From NCBI RefSeq assembly GCF_039631295.1, contig NZ_JBDIVE010000008.1:62001-126000 (forward strand): a stretch of DNA of 64,000 nucleotides. The letters run 5' to 3'. The notes under the pieces are model-generated. The model was not told the origin of the DNA. It searched no databases and saw nothing but the letters and a program-made list of their open reading frames with translations. The stretch is from Viridibacterium sediminicola. Its GTDB lineage: Bacteria > Pseudomonadota > Gammaproteobacteria > Burkholderiales > Rhodocyclaceae. The translations under genes were made by a program, and so were the position numbers. Every line of letters starts with the position of its first letter. The first letter of the stretch is position 1. Positions 20,211 through 28,430 of this stretch are shown here, in pieces.

Positions 20211-22112
20211 TTGAACAATATTTTCAAGAATCTGGCGATATGGGCAGTCATCGGCATCATTCTCATGATGGCCGTTGGCAAGATCACGGGCGGCGGCACC
20301 AGCGGTGCGCAGGAAGTGACCTATTCCGAATTCATTGATGCCCTGCATGCTGGCCAGCTCAAGCAGGTGGACATCATGGAGGGCGGGCGTTCGCCGGAAC
20401 TCATTGCCGAGCGCAATGATGGCCGTCGCATCCACACCACCGGCACCTACATGGACAAGGGCCTGATCGAGGACCTGGTCGTCAAGTACAAGACGCCTTT
20501 TGACGTCAAGCCGCGCGAAGAGCAGGGCTGGTTCGTCAGCGCGCTGATTTCCTGGTTCCCGATGTTGCTGCTGATCGGCGTGTGGATTTTCTTCATGCGC
20601 CAGATGCAAGGCGGTGGTCGTGGTGGTGCGTTCTCGTTCGGCAAGAGCCGTGCGCGCATGCTCGATGAGTCGGCCAATTCGATCACTTTTGCTGATGTCG
20701 CAGGCTGCGACGAAGCCAAAGAAGAAGTCTCCGAACTGGTCGACTTCCTGCGTGATCCGACCAAGTTCCAGAAGCTGGGGGGGCGTATCCCCAAGGGCGT
20801 GCTGATGGTCGGTTCGCCCGGTACGGGTAAGACCCTGCTGGCCAAGGCGATTGCCGGTGAGGCCAAGGTGCCGTTCTTCAGCATCTCGGGTTCGGACTTC
20901 GTTGAAATGTTCGTTGGTGTCGGCGCCGCACGTGTGCGCGACATGTTCGAGAACGCCAAGAAGCACGCGCCGTGCATCATTTTCATCGATGAAATCGATG
21001 CGGTGGGCCGTCAGCGTGGTGCGGGTCTGGGCGGTGGCAACGACGAACGCGAGCAGACGCTTAACCAGCTGCTTGTCGAGATGGATGGTTTTGAAGGCCA
21101 GACTGGCGTGATCGTCATCGCCGCCTCGAATCGTCCTGATGTGCTGGATCCCGCGCTGATGCGTCCGGGCCGCTTCGACCGTCAGGTCGTCGTGCCGTTG
21201 CCGGATATCCGTGGTCGCGAGCAGATCCTCAAGGTGCACATGCGCAAGGTGCCGATTGCACCGGACGTCGATGCAATGGTGCTGGCACGTGGTACGCCGG
21301 GCATGTCGGGTGCCGATCTGGCCAATCTGGTCAATGAAGCCGCGCTGTTTGCCGCACGCGCCAACAAGCGCTTGGTCGACATGGAAGACTTTGAAAAGGC
21401 CAAGGACAAGATCTTCATGGGCCCCGAGCGCCGCTCGATGGTGCTCACCGAAGACGAGCGTCGTGCCACGGCTTATCACGAGTCGGGTCATGCCGTGGTG
21501 GCCAAGGTGCTGCCGGGAACCGATCCGGTGCACAAGGTCACCATCATGCCGCGCGGCCGCGCGCTGGGTCTGACCTGGCAGCTGCCGGAGCGTGATGCAA
21601 TCAGCCTCTATCAGGATCAGATGCTGTCGCGCATCTCCATCCTGTTCGGCGGTCGTATTGCGGAAGACCTGTTCATCCATCGCATTTCGACCGGCGCATC
21701 GAACGACTTCGAGCGCGCGACCCAGCTGGCCCGTGACATGGTCACCCGCTACGGTATGTCGAGCAAGATGGGGCCGATGGTGTACGGTGAGAACGAAGGC
21801 GAGGTCTTCCTCGGCCGTTCGGTGACGACGCAGAAGAATGTGTCCGAGAGCACCATGCAGCAAGTCGATAGCGAGATCCGTCGCATCATCGACGAGCAGT
21901 ACGCTCAGGCGCAGCGCATTCTGGAAGAGAACCGCGACAAGGTTGAAGCCATGACGGCCGCGCTGATGGAATGGGAAACCATCGACGCAGAGCAGATCAA
22001 CGACATCATGGATGGCCGCCCGCCGCGTCCGCCCAAGCCGCCTTCGGCCAGCTACCCGCCCAAGCAGGATAGCTCGCCGGGCGCAGCGCCCAACGCACCG
22101 GCTCCGGCCTGA
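20211..22112 (+). CDS. ftsH: ATP-dependent membrane zinc metalloprotease FtsH
   Basis: A 633-residue AAA+ protease of the inner membrane that degrades unassembled membrane proteins and regulators such as sigma-32 and LpxC. Two membrane helices at about 5-25 and 103-123 flank a periplasmic domain. The AAA module has Walker A GSPGTGKTLLAKA, Walker B CIIFIDEID and the second region of homology MRPGRFDRQV. The protease domain carries the zinc site HESGH near 423. The C-terminal tail is Pro-rich. The start codon is TTG at 20211, with GAGGAAG just upstream; this rare start may limit expression. Confidence 0.98.
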   Translation: MNNIFKNLAIWAVIGIILMMAVGKITGGGTSGAQEVTYSEFIDALHAGQLKQVDIMEGGRSPELIAERNDGRRIHTTGTYMDKGLIEDLVVKYKTPFDVKPREEQGWFVSALISWFPMLLLIGVWIFFMRQMQGGGRGGAFSFGKSRARMLDESANSITFADVAGCDEAKEEVSELVDFLRDPTKFQKLGGRIPKGVLMVGSPGTGKTLLAKAIAGEAKVPFFSISGSDFVEMFVGVGAARVRDMFENAKKHAPCIIFIDEIDAVGRQRGAGLGGGNDEREQTLNQLLVEMDGFEGQTGVIVIAASNRPDVLDPALMRPGRFDRQVVVPLPDIRGREQILKVHMRKVPIAPDVDAMVLARGTPGMSGADLANLVNEAALFAARANKRLVDMEDFEKAKDKIFMGPERRSMVLTEDERRATAYHESGHAVVAKVLPGTDPVHKVTIMPRGRALGLTWQLPERDAISLYQDQMLSRISILFGGRIAEDLFIHRISTGASNDFERATQLARDMVTRYGMSSKMGPMVYGENEGEVFLGRSVTTQKNVSESTMQQVDSEIRRIIDEQYAQAQRILEENRDKVEAMTAALMEWETIDAEQINDIMDGRPPRPPKPPSASYPPKQDSSPGAAPNAPAPA

Positions 22113-22134
22113 GTGGCTTTGCCGCAAGACCAAT

Positions 22135-22162
22135 GGCCCCGCCTGGCGGGGCCTTTTTCTTT
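22135..22162 (+). terminator. Intrinsic terminator after ftsH
   Basis: GGCCCCGCC pairs with GGCGGGGCC around a one- to two-base loop, followed by TTTTTCTTT. It separates ftsH from folP, though folP starts only 15 bases later. Confidence 0.88.
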
Positions 22163-22177
22163 GTTCGAATCTACGCG

Positions 22178-23035
22178 ATGAGTGCTCAATCCCAATTTCG
22201 TTGCGGTCGTTTCACGCTGTCGCTTCAGCGGCCATTGATCATGGCCATTCTCAACGTCACTGCAGATTCATTCTCTGGCGATGGCCTGGCCGGTCGGCGT
22301 GATGCGGCCTTGCGTCGCGCCGAACAGGCGGTGCGGGACGGCGCCCATATTCTGGATATCGGCGGCGAGTCCTCGCGTCCAGGCGCGCCTCCAGTCAGCC
22401 TGCAGGAGGAGATGGATCGTGTGCTGCCTATCGTCGAAGCGCTGGCGGCTCAGGATGTGCCTTTATCCATCGATACCGTGAAGCCCGCATTGATGCGCGC
22501 AGCCATTGCCGCAGGCGCTGCGATCATCAACGACATCTGCGCCCTGCAAGCCCCCGGCGCGCTGGAGGCGGTGGCGGCCAGTGAGGCGGGCGTCTGCCTG
22601 ATGCACATGCAAGGCGAGCCACGCACCATGCAGCAGGACCCGCATTACCAGGATGTGCTGGGCGAGGTTGAGGCATTTCTGGGTGAGCGTCGCGATGCCC
22701 TGCTAGCGGCCGGTGTGGCTGCCGAACGCATTCTGCTTGATCCGGGCTTTGGCTTTGGCAAGACCCTGGCGCACAATCTGGCCCTGTTCGCCGCCTTGCC
22801 GCGCTTGCGTGCGCTACAGCAGCCGTTGTTAGTTGGCGTGTCGCGCAAATCCATGCTCGGGCAGATCACTGGTCAGCCGGTTGAGCAGCGTGTTGCAGCC
22901 AGCGTCGCGGCTGCCTTGCTGGCGGCGCAATCCGGCGCGGCCATCCTGCGCGTACATGATGTCGCTGCCACGCGTGATGCACTGGCTGTCTGGACAGCCG
23001 TAGAAGAACATCGAAATTCTGGGGACTTGGTCTGA
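22178..23035 (+). CDS. folP: Dihydropteroate synthase
   Basis: A 285-residue TIM-barrel enzyme joining p-aminobenzoate to the pterin diphosphate in folate synthesis; the sulfonamide target. It has the pterin-binding signatures MAILNVTADSFSGDG (residues ~22-36) and DIGGESSRPGAPPV (~66-79), plus GFGFGKTLAHN and VGVSRKSMLG. I chose the ATG at 22178, since an upstream in-frame start falls inside the ftsH terminator; no good ribosome binding site is visible. A single base separates its stop from the glmM start, so the two are coupled. Confidence 0.96.
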   Translation: MSAQSQFRCGRFTLSLQRPLIMAILNVTADSFSGDGLAGRRDAALRRAEQAVRDGAHILDIGGESSRPGAPPVSLQEEMDRVLPIVEALAAQDVPLSIDTVKPALMRAAIAAGAAIINDICALQAPGALEAVAASEAGVCLMHMQGEPRTMQQDPHYQDVLGEVEAFLGERRDALLAAGVAAERILLDPGFGFGKTLAHNLALFAALPRLRALQQPLLVGVSRKSMLGQITGQPVEQRVAASVAAALLAAQSGAAILRVHDVAATRDALAVWTAVEEHRNSGDLV

Positions 23036-23036
23036 A

Positions 23037-24389
23037 ATGAGTCGTAAATATTTTGGTACGGATGGTGTGCGCGGCAAGGTGGGTGAAATGCCGATCACGC
23101 CTGATTTCGTCATGCGTCTGGGCTATGCCGCAGGCAAAACCCTGGTCGGTCGCGAGCAGCTCAAGCAGGGCGAGCATCCAGCGGTGCTGATCGGCAAAGA
23201 CACGCGGATTTCCGGCTACATGCTTGAAGCTGCACTGGAGGCGGGTTTTGCTGCAGCAGGCGTCGATGTCATGCTCGCCGGCCCGATCCCGACGCCGGCC
23301 GTTGCCTATCTGACGCGCGCGCTGCGCTTGCAGGCGGGGGTGGTGATTTCCGCCTCGCATAATCCCTACGACGATAACGGCATCAAGTTTTTCTCCGCCG
23401 GCGGCACCAAATTGCCTGACGCGGTTGAAGAGCAAATCGAGGCCTATCTGGAAGAGCCGCTGGGTTGCGTGGATTCGGCGCGTCTGGGCAAGGCACGGCG
23501 GATTGATGACGCAGCCGGGCGCTATATCGAATTCTGCAAGAGCACTTTCCCCAATGACCTCGATCTGCGCGGCATGCGTATTGCGCTCGATTGCGCCAAT
23601 GGCGCGGCCTACAACATTGCGCCCAAGGTTTTCCACGAGCTGGGGGCGGATGTCATCGCCGTGGCGGTCGAGCCGAATGGCCGCAATATCAATGATGGCG
23701 TGGGTGCCACGGTGCCGGCGCATCTGAGTGCTGCCGTCAAGCGGAGTGGGGCGCATATCGGTATCTCGCTCGATGGCGACGCAGATCGCCTCGTCATGTG
23801 TGATGCAAACGGTACGGTCTACGACGGTGACAAGCTGCTCTACGTGATTGCCCGCGCCCAGTACGCCCAGGGTCGCCTGGGTGGTGTTGTAGGTACCTTG
23901 ATGAGCAATCTGGGCTTTGAACTGGCGATTCGCCGGTTCGGTGTGCCCTTTCACCGCGCCAAGGTCGGTGATCGCTACGTGCTGGAAAAGCTTTACGAGA
24001 GCGCGTGTACGCTGGGTGGCGAAAATTCCGGACACATCATTTGTCTGGACCGGCATACCACGGGAGACGGCATCGTTTCGGCTCTACAGGTTCTGGCTGC
24101 ATTGCGCCAGTCTGGCGAGAGTCTGGCGCAAGCGTGTGCCGACCTGGTGTTTTATCCGCAGTTGCTCCTCAATGTCCGCATGCAGCAAGGCTTTGATTGG
24201 GCGGACAATCCGGCAGTGTGTGCGGCGGTGAAAGCAGCTGAAGATGAGCTGGGGGCCTCGGGGCGGGTATTGTTGCGCCCCTCCGGTACCGAGCCGGTAT
24301 TGCGCGTCATGGTAGAAGCTGCCGATGCCGCCGTGGTGGAGCGTCTGGCAGGCGGGATTGCACGCGAAGTCGAAAAAGCAATGGCCTGA
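23037..24389 (+). CDS. glmM: Phosphoglucosamine mutase
   Basis: A 450-residue enzyme that interconverts glucosamine-6- and -1-phosphate on the way to UDP-GlcNAc for peptidoglycan and LPS. Signatures: N-terminal YFGTDGVRGKVGE, the phosphoserine loop VISASHNPYDDNGIKFF near 104, the metal loop SLDGDADRLVM near 245, and the phosphate-binding RPSGTEPVLRVMVE near the C-terminus. Length is normal. folP-glmM linkage is classic; tpiA, which often lies between glmM and secG in betaproteobacteria, is absent here. Confidence 0.97.
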   Translation: MSRKYFGTDGVRGKVGEMPITPDFVMRLGYAAGKTLVGREQLKQGEHPAVLIGKDTRISGYMLEAALEAGFAAAGVDVMLAGPIPTPAVAYLTRALRLQAGVVISASHNPYDDNGIKFFSAGGTKLPDAVEEQIEAYLEEPLGCVDSARLGKARRIDDAAGRYIEFCKSTFPNDLDLRGMRIALDCANGAAYNIAPKVFHELGADVIAVAVEPNGRNINDGVGATVPAHLSAAVKRSGAHIGISLDGDADRLVMCDANGTVYDGDKLLYVIARAQYAQGRLGGVVGTLMSNLGFELAIRRFGVPFHRAKVGDRYVLEKLYESACTLGGENSGHIICLDRHTTGDGIVSALQVLAALRQSGESLAQACADLVFYPQLLLNVRMQQGFDWADNPAVCAAVKAAEDELGASGRVLLRPSGTEPVLRVMVEAADAAVVERLAGGIAREVEKAMA

Positions 24390-24403
24390 TTGTTGCAAGA
24401 TCC

Positions 24404-24432
24404 TTGCGTTATCCAGAAGTTCTGCCTATAAT
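24404..24432 (+). promoter_or_regulatory. Sigma-70 promoter for secG
   Basis: TTGCGT at 24404-24409 and TATAAT at 24427-24432 with a 17-base spacer. The predicted start near 24439 is 36 bases before the secG ATG. Confidence 0.8.
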
Positions 24433-24474
24433 CTCGCTTCTTTTTTCAGGCCATAGTCGATAGGCGACTGAGTC

Positions 24475-24822
24475 ATGGGTGGTTTCCTCGGCAATCTCAT
24501 TCTTGTTGTGCATGTGCTCATTGGCCTAGCGGTCATTGTGTTTGTGCTTTTGCAGCATGGTAAGGGTGCCGACATGGGGGCTTCCTTTGGCAGTGGCGCA
24601 TCGGGTAGCTTGTTTGGGGCATCGGGTTCGGCGAACTTCCTCAGTCGCACGACCGCCATTCTTGCAACGATGTTTTTTTTGACGAGTCTGACTTTGGCCT
24701 ATCTTGCAGCGCATCGCATTGATACTCCGAAGAGTGTGCTGGATACCTTGGGTGCGCAGTCTGTGCCCGTGGCTGCGCCAGTTGCTGCTTCGGCTCCCAG
24801 TGCGGGCGATCTGCCTAAGTAA
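24475..24822 (+). CDS. secG: Protein translocase subunit SecG
   Basis: A 115-residue subunit that assists SecYE in preprotein translocation. Two membrane helices at about 3-24 and 53-76 flank the conserved loop VLLQHGKGADMGASFGSGASGSLFGASGSANFLSR, which is the family hallmark. The C-terminal tail is Ala/Pro/Val-rich, as in other betaproteobacteria. It has its own consensus promoter and sits directly before tRNA-Leu and nuoA, a conserved order. Confidence 0.96.
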   Translation: MGGFLGNLILVVHVLIGLAVIVFVLLQHGKGADMGASFGSGASGSLFGASGSANFLSRTTAILATMFFLTSLTLAYLAAHRIDTPKSVLDTLGAQSVPVAAPVAASAPSAGDLPK

Positions 24823-24870
24823 AGGCAGCTTGGCAAGAGGGTTTTTAAAAAAGATTTCTGGTCTTGTTGC

Positions 24871-24899
24871 TTGGCACCATTTAGGGTGCCACGTATAAT
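24871..24899 (+). promoter_or_regulatory. Consensus promoter for tRNA-Leu and possibly nuo
   Basis: TTGGCA at 24871-24876 and TATAAT at 24894-24899, 17 bases apart. The spacer is almost filled by an inverted repeat, GGCACC (24873-24878) and GGTGCC (24885-24890), which overlaps the -35. Transcription would start near 24906, 12 bases before the tRNA. A second hairpin, CGCTCA/TGAGCG, occupies 24901-24916. Confidence 0.8.
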
Positions 24900-24917
24900 C
24901 CGCTCAGTTTTGAGCGT

Positions 24918-25002
24918 GCCGACGTGGTGAAATTGGTAGACACGCCATCTTGAGGGGGTGGTGGCGCAAGCCGTGTGAGTTCGAGTCTCACCGTCGGCAC
25001 CA
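24918..25002 (+). tRNA. leuU: tRNA-Leu (anticodon GAG)
   Basis: An 85-base class II tRNA with CCA encoded. The acceptor stem is GCCGACG with CGTCGGC, then discriminator A and CCA. The anticodon loop is TTGAGGG flanked by CCATC/GGTGG. A variable arm (GGCGCAAGCC) and the T-loop GTTCGAGTC follow. It reads CUC/CUU leucine codons. The location between secG and nuoA is the same as that of leuU-type genes in many proteobacteria. Confidence 0.97.
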
Positions 25003-25010
25003 TGGTTATC

Positions 25011-25037
25011 AAAACGCCCGCAATTGCGGGCGTTTTT
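25011..25037 (+). terminator. Intrinsic terminator after tRNA-Leu
   Basis: AACGCCCGCAA and TTGCGGGCGTT pair perfectly, followed by a run of T. It lies between the tRNA and nuoA (ATG at 25071), so nuo expression needs either read-through or a promoter of its own in the 33 bases after it. Confidence 0.9.
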
Positions 25038-25070
25038 CCAAAATCTGTCTATCTGGAGTGCGAGGGAAAA

Positions 25071-25445
25071 ATGCTGGAAAACTACTTCCCGGTGTTGTTG
25101 TTCATAATCCTTGGGGTAGTGATCGGTGTTGTTCCCGTTGTACTCGGTTGGTTTGTCGCTCCGCATCGTCCTGATGCGGAAAAGAATTCTCCCTATGAGT
25201 GTGGCTTCGAGGCATTCGAAGATGCGCGGATGAAGTTTGATGTCCGTTACTACCTCATTGCCATTCTCTTCATCCTGTTCGACCTCGAAGTGGCCTTCTT
25301 GTTGCCCTGGGCGTCGATTCTCAAGGAAATCGCCGCGAGCAACTCGCTGCGACTCTTCGGTTTCATCGAAATGTTCGTTTTTCTTGCCGTGCTCGTAATT
25401 GGCTACGTGTATGTCTGGAAAAAAGGCGCGCTCGACTGGGAATGA
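25071..25445 (+). CDS. nuoA: NADH-quinone oxidoreductase subunit A
   Basis: A 124-residue membrane subunit of complex I. Three membrane helices at about 8-30, 62-84 and 93-115 surround the conserved loop PYECGFEAFEDARMKFDVRYY with the quinone-channel Cys. The ATG at 25071 follows GAGGGAAAA; an upstream in-frame extension would run through the tRNA. First gene of the 14-gene nuo operon. Confidence 0.96.
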   Translation: MLENYFPVLLFIILGVVIGVVPVVLGWFVAPHRPDAEKNSPYECGFEAFEDARMKFDVRYYLIAILFILFDLEVAFLLPWASILKEIAASNSLRLFGFIEMFVFLAVLVIGYVYVWKKGALDWE

Positions 25446-25583
25446 TCCATCTTCGCTGCAGGGTCTAGATCTGTGGCTTTGTGTTGATGGTTTTGTTTGT
25501 GCTGCATCCCGCGTGGGGTGTAGGCATTGAGTGCCTGATACGATATCGGGCTCTGGAACGCGACTTGAATTGAGGAAATCGCC
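25446..25583 (+). other. Unusual 138-base gap between nuoA and nuoB
   Basis: Other nuo junctions are mostly overlapping or under 65 bases. The gap is T/G-rich in its middle and contains a small inverted repeat near 25537-25553 (CCTGATA/TATCGGG). No gene, T-run terminator or clear promoter was recognised. Confidence 0.4.
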
Positions 25584-26060
25584 GTGAGTATCGAAGGCGT
25601 CTTGCGCGAAGGTTTTGTCACAACCTCGCTGGATACGGTCATCAACTGGACGCGTACCGGTTCGCTGTGGCCGATGACTTTTGGTCTGGCGTGCTGTGCG
25701 GTCGAGATGATCCATGCTGGCTGTGCGCGCTACGATCTTGACCGCTTTGGCGTGGTGTTCCGCCCGAGTCCGCGGCAGTCCGACCTGATGATTGTCGCCG
25801 GCACGCTCTGCAACAAGATGGCGCCGGCTTTGCGCCGCGTCTATGACCAGATGGCTGAGCCGCGCTGGGTGATCTCCATGGGCTCCTGTGCCAATGGTGG
25901 CGGCTACTACCACTATTCCTACTCTGTTGTGCGCGGCTGTGATCGCATCGTGCCCGTTGACGTCTATGTGCCGGGCTGTCCGCCGACGGCCGAGGCGCTG
26001 CTCTACGGCATCGTGCAGCTGCAAAATAAAATCAAGCGCACCAACACCATCGCCCGCTAA
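25584..26060 (+). CDS. nuoB: NADH-quinone oxidoreductase subunit B
   Basis: A 158-residue peripheral subunit holding iron-sulfur cluster N2, which passes electrons to quinone. The tandem Cys CCAVEMIHAG near 38-39, Cys in SMGSCANGGGYYHYS and Cys in VYVPGCPPTAEALLYG give the N2 ligands. GTG start at 25584 with GAGGAAA upstream. nuoC follows after 20 bases. Confidence 0.98.
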   Translation: MSIEGVLREGFVTTSLDTVINWTRTGSLWPMTFGLACCAVEMIHAGCARYDLDRFGVVFRPSPRQSDLMIVAGTLCNKMAPALRRVYDQMAEPRWVISMGSCANGGGYYHYSYSVVRGCDRIVPVDVYVPGCPPTAEALLYGIVQLQNKIKRTNTIAR

Positions 26061-26080
26061 GGACCCCAAGGACATATCTG

Positions 26081-26686
26081 ATGAGTTCAAGGCTGGAAAA
26101 TCTGCAGGCGGCGCTTGCCTCTGTGTTTGAATCGAAGGGTTTGACTTCGGTGCTGGATCGCCAGGAAGTCACCCTTGATGTGGCTGTCAATGACTACCTC
26201 GTCGTTGCCGAAACCTTGCGTGATCACGCTGAGCTGCGTTTCGAGCAGCTGATCGACCTCTGTGGTGTGGATTACTCCAGCTATGCCGCGCCGCGTAGCA
26301 GCTCCCTGCGCTATGCCGCTGTCTTGCATCTGTTGTCGGTGAGCAAGAACTGGCGTCTGCGCCTGCGTGTGCATGCTGCTGACGATGAATTCCCGGTTCT
26401 GCCCTCGGTGAACGGCATCTGGCCGGCCGCCAATTGGTTCGAACGCGAAGCTTTTGATTTCTACGGCATCATGTTTGAGGGCCATCCGGACCTGCGTCGC
26501 ATCCTCACCGACTACGGTTTTGTCGGACATCCGTTCCGCAAGGATTTCCCGGTTTCCGGTTACATGGAAATGCGTTACGACCCCGAACAAGGTCGTGTCA
26601 TCTATCAGCCTGTGACGATTGCGCCGCGTGAAGTGACGCCGCGCATCGTGCGTGAAGAAAGCTACGGAGACGTCGGCCATGGCTGA
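26081..26686 (+). CDS. nuoC: NADH-quinone oxidoreductase subunit C
   Basis: A 201-residue subunit of the connecting arm (30-kDa family). The signature ERE(A)FDFYGIMFEGHPDLRRILTDYGFVGHPFRKDFP at about 120-160 is complete. NuoC is separate from NuoD here, unlike the E. coli CD fusion. It overlaps nuoD by 8 bases, indicating translational coupling. Confidence 0.97.
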   Translation: MSSRLENLQAALASVFESKGLTSVLDRQEVTLDVAVNDYLVVAETLRDHAELRFEQLIDLCGVDYSSYAAPRSSSLRYAAVLHLLSVSKNWRLRLRVHAADDEFPVLPSVNGIWPAANWFEREAFDFYGIMFEGHPDLRRILTDYGFVGHPFRKDFPVSGYMEMRYDPEQGRVIYQPVTIAPREVTPRIVREESYGDVGHG

Positions 26687-27932
26687 GATTCGCAACTACA
26701 CGATCAATTTCGGCCCCCAGCATCCGTCTGCCCACGGTGTGCTGCGTCTGGTGCTTGAGCTCGACGGCGAAGTGGTGGAGCGTGCCGATCCGCACGTCGG
26801 TCTGCTGCATCGCGGGACGGAGAAGCTTGCCGAGACGCGCACCTGGATCCAGTCCGTGCCGTATATGGACCGTCTCGATTACGTCTCGATGATGTGTAAC
26901 GAGCATGCGTACTGCATGGCCATCGAGAAGCTGTTGGGCATCGAAGTGCCGCTGCGTGCGCAATACATCCGTGTGATGTTTGACGAAATCACGCGTGTGC
27001 TCAATCACCTGCTCAACATCGGCACCCACGCGCTCGATATCGGCGCCATGACCATGGTGCTCTACACCTTCCGCGAGCGTGAAGACCTGATGGATGTGTA
27101 CGAGGCCGTCTCCGGTGCACGTATGCATGCAGCGTACTACCGTCCGGGTGGTGTCTATCGCGATCTGCCCGACACGATGCCCAAGTACGAGGTGTCGAAG
27201 TTCAAGAATGCCGCCACGGTCAAGTCGCTCAATGCTGCACGTGAAGGCTCCTTGCTCGACTTCCTGGAAGACTTCACCAAGCGTTTTCCGACCTACCTCG
27301 ACGAATATCACACCCTGCTGACCGATAACCGCATCTGGAAGCAGCGTACAGTTGATATCGGCGTCGTGACCCCCGAGCGTGCTCTGGCGCTGGGCTTTAC
27401 CGGCCCGATGCTGCGTGGTTCCGGTATCGAGTGGGATCTGCGCAAGAAGCAGCCTTACGAGGTCTACGATCGTCTCGATTTCGATATTCCGGTGGGCGTC
27501 AACGGCGACTGTTATGACCGTTATCTGTGTCGCATGGAAGAGATGCGTCAAAGCAACCGCATCATCCAGCAGTGCATTGCCTGGTTGCGCGCCAATCCTG
27601 GTCCGGTGATTACCGGCAATCACAAGGTTGCCCCGCCGGCGCGCGAGAAGATGAAAGAAAACATGGAAGAGCTGATTCACCACTTCAAGCTCTTCACCGA
27701 AGGTATTCACGTGCCGCAAGGCGAGGCCTATGCCTCGGTCGAGCATCCCAAGGGTGAATTCGGCGTGTACGCCATTTCGGATGGGGCCAACAAGCCTTAT
27801 CGCCTGAAGTTGCGCGCACCGGGCTTTGCGCACCTTGCCGCGATGGACGAAATGTCGCGCGGCCACATGATTGCAGACGTGGTTGCCATCATCGGTACGA
27901 TGGACATTGTGTTCGGTGAAATCGACCGATAA
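26679..27932 (+). CDS. nuoD: NADH-quinone oxidoreductase subunit D
   Basis: A 417-residue subunit (49-kDa family) forming the quinone-binding pocket with NuoB. Conserved parts: NFGPQHPSAHGVLRLVLELDGE with the pocket His residues at the start, GLLHRGTEKLAE, and the C-terminal end DVVAIIGTMDIVFGEIDR. I chose the ATG at 26679, which starts MAEIRNYTINFGPQHP and overlaps the nuoC stop; an upstream in-frame start lies within nuoC. Length fits the family. Confidence 0.98.
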   Translation: MAEIRNYTINFGPQHPSAHGVLRLVLELDGEVVERADPHVGLLHRGTEKLAETRTWIQSVPYMDRLDYVSMMCNEHAYCMAIEKLLGIEVPLRAQYIRVMFDEITRVLNHLLNIGTHALDIGAMTMVLYTFREREDLMDVYEAVSGARMHAAYYRPGGVYRDLPDTMPKYEVSKFKNAATVKSLNAAREGSLLDFLEDFTKRFPTYLDEYHTLLTDNRIWKQRTVDIGVVTPERALALGFTGPMLRGSGIEWDLRKKQPYEVYDRLDFDIPVGVNGDCYDRYLCRMEEMRQSNRIIQQCIAWLRANPGPVITGNHKVAPPAREKMKENMEELIHHFKLFTEGIHVPQGEAYASVEHPKGEFGVYAISDGANKPYRLKLRAPGFAHLAAMDEMSRGHMIADVVAIIGTMDIVFGEIDR

Positions 27933-27947
27933 GCGATAGACAAGAGA

Positions 27948-28430
27948 ATGAGTATGCTCAGCGCAGAATCCCTGCAGAAGATCGACCGCGAAGTCGCCAA
28001 ATATCCGGCTGACCAGAAGCAGTCTGCCGTCATGGCTGCCTTGCGTATTGCGCAGGTGGAAAAAGGCTGGCTGGCGAACGAGACGATTGCCTTCATTGCC
28101 GATTACCTCGGCATGCCGGCGATGGCCGTGCTCGAAGTGGCGACCTTCTACAACATGTACGACCTCAAGCCGGTCGGCGCCCACAAGATCACGGTCTGTA
28201 CCAATCTGCCGTGCGCGCTCTCCGGTGGTGAGCAGGCGGCCGAGTACCTCATGGAGAAGCTGGGGATAGGTTTCAACGAAACGACGCCGGACGGCAAGTT
28301 CACGCTTAAGGAAGGCGAGTGCATGGGCGCCTGCGGTGATGCTCCGGTCATTCTGGAAAACAATCATCGGATGTGCTGCAAGATGGATCATGCGCGCATC
28401 GATGCGCTGCTGGCGGAGCTGGGCAAATGA
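27948..28430 (+). CDS. nuoE: NADH-quinone oxidoreductase subunit E
   Basis: A 160-residue thioredoxin-fold subunit (24-kDa family) of the NADH-dehydrogenase module. It binds the [2Fe-2S] cluster N1a through CTNLPC near 87-92 and the pair in EGECMGACGDAP near 123-134. The next in-frame ATG two codons in is also possible. Its stop overlaps the nuoF start by ATGA. Confidence 0.97.
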   Translation: MSMLSAESLQKIDREVAKYPADQKQSAVMAALRIAQVEKGWLANETIAFIADYLGMPAMAVLEVATFYNMYDLKPVGAHKITVCTNLPCALSGGEQAAEYLMEKLGIGFNETTPDGKFTLKEGECMGACGDAPVILENNHRMCCKMDHARIDALLAELGK

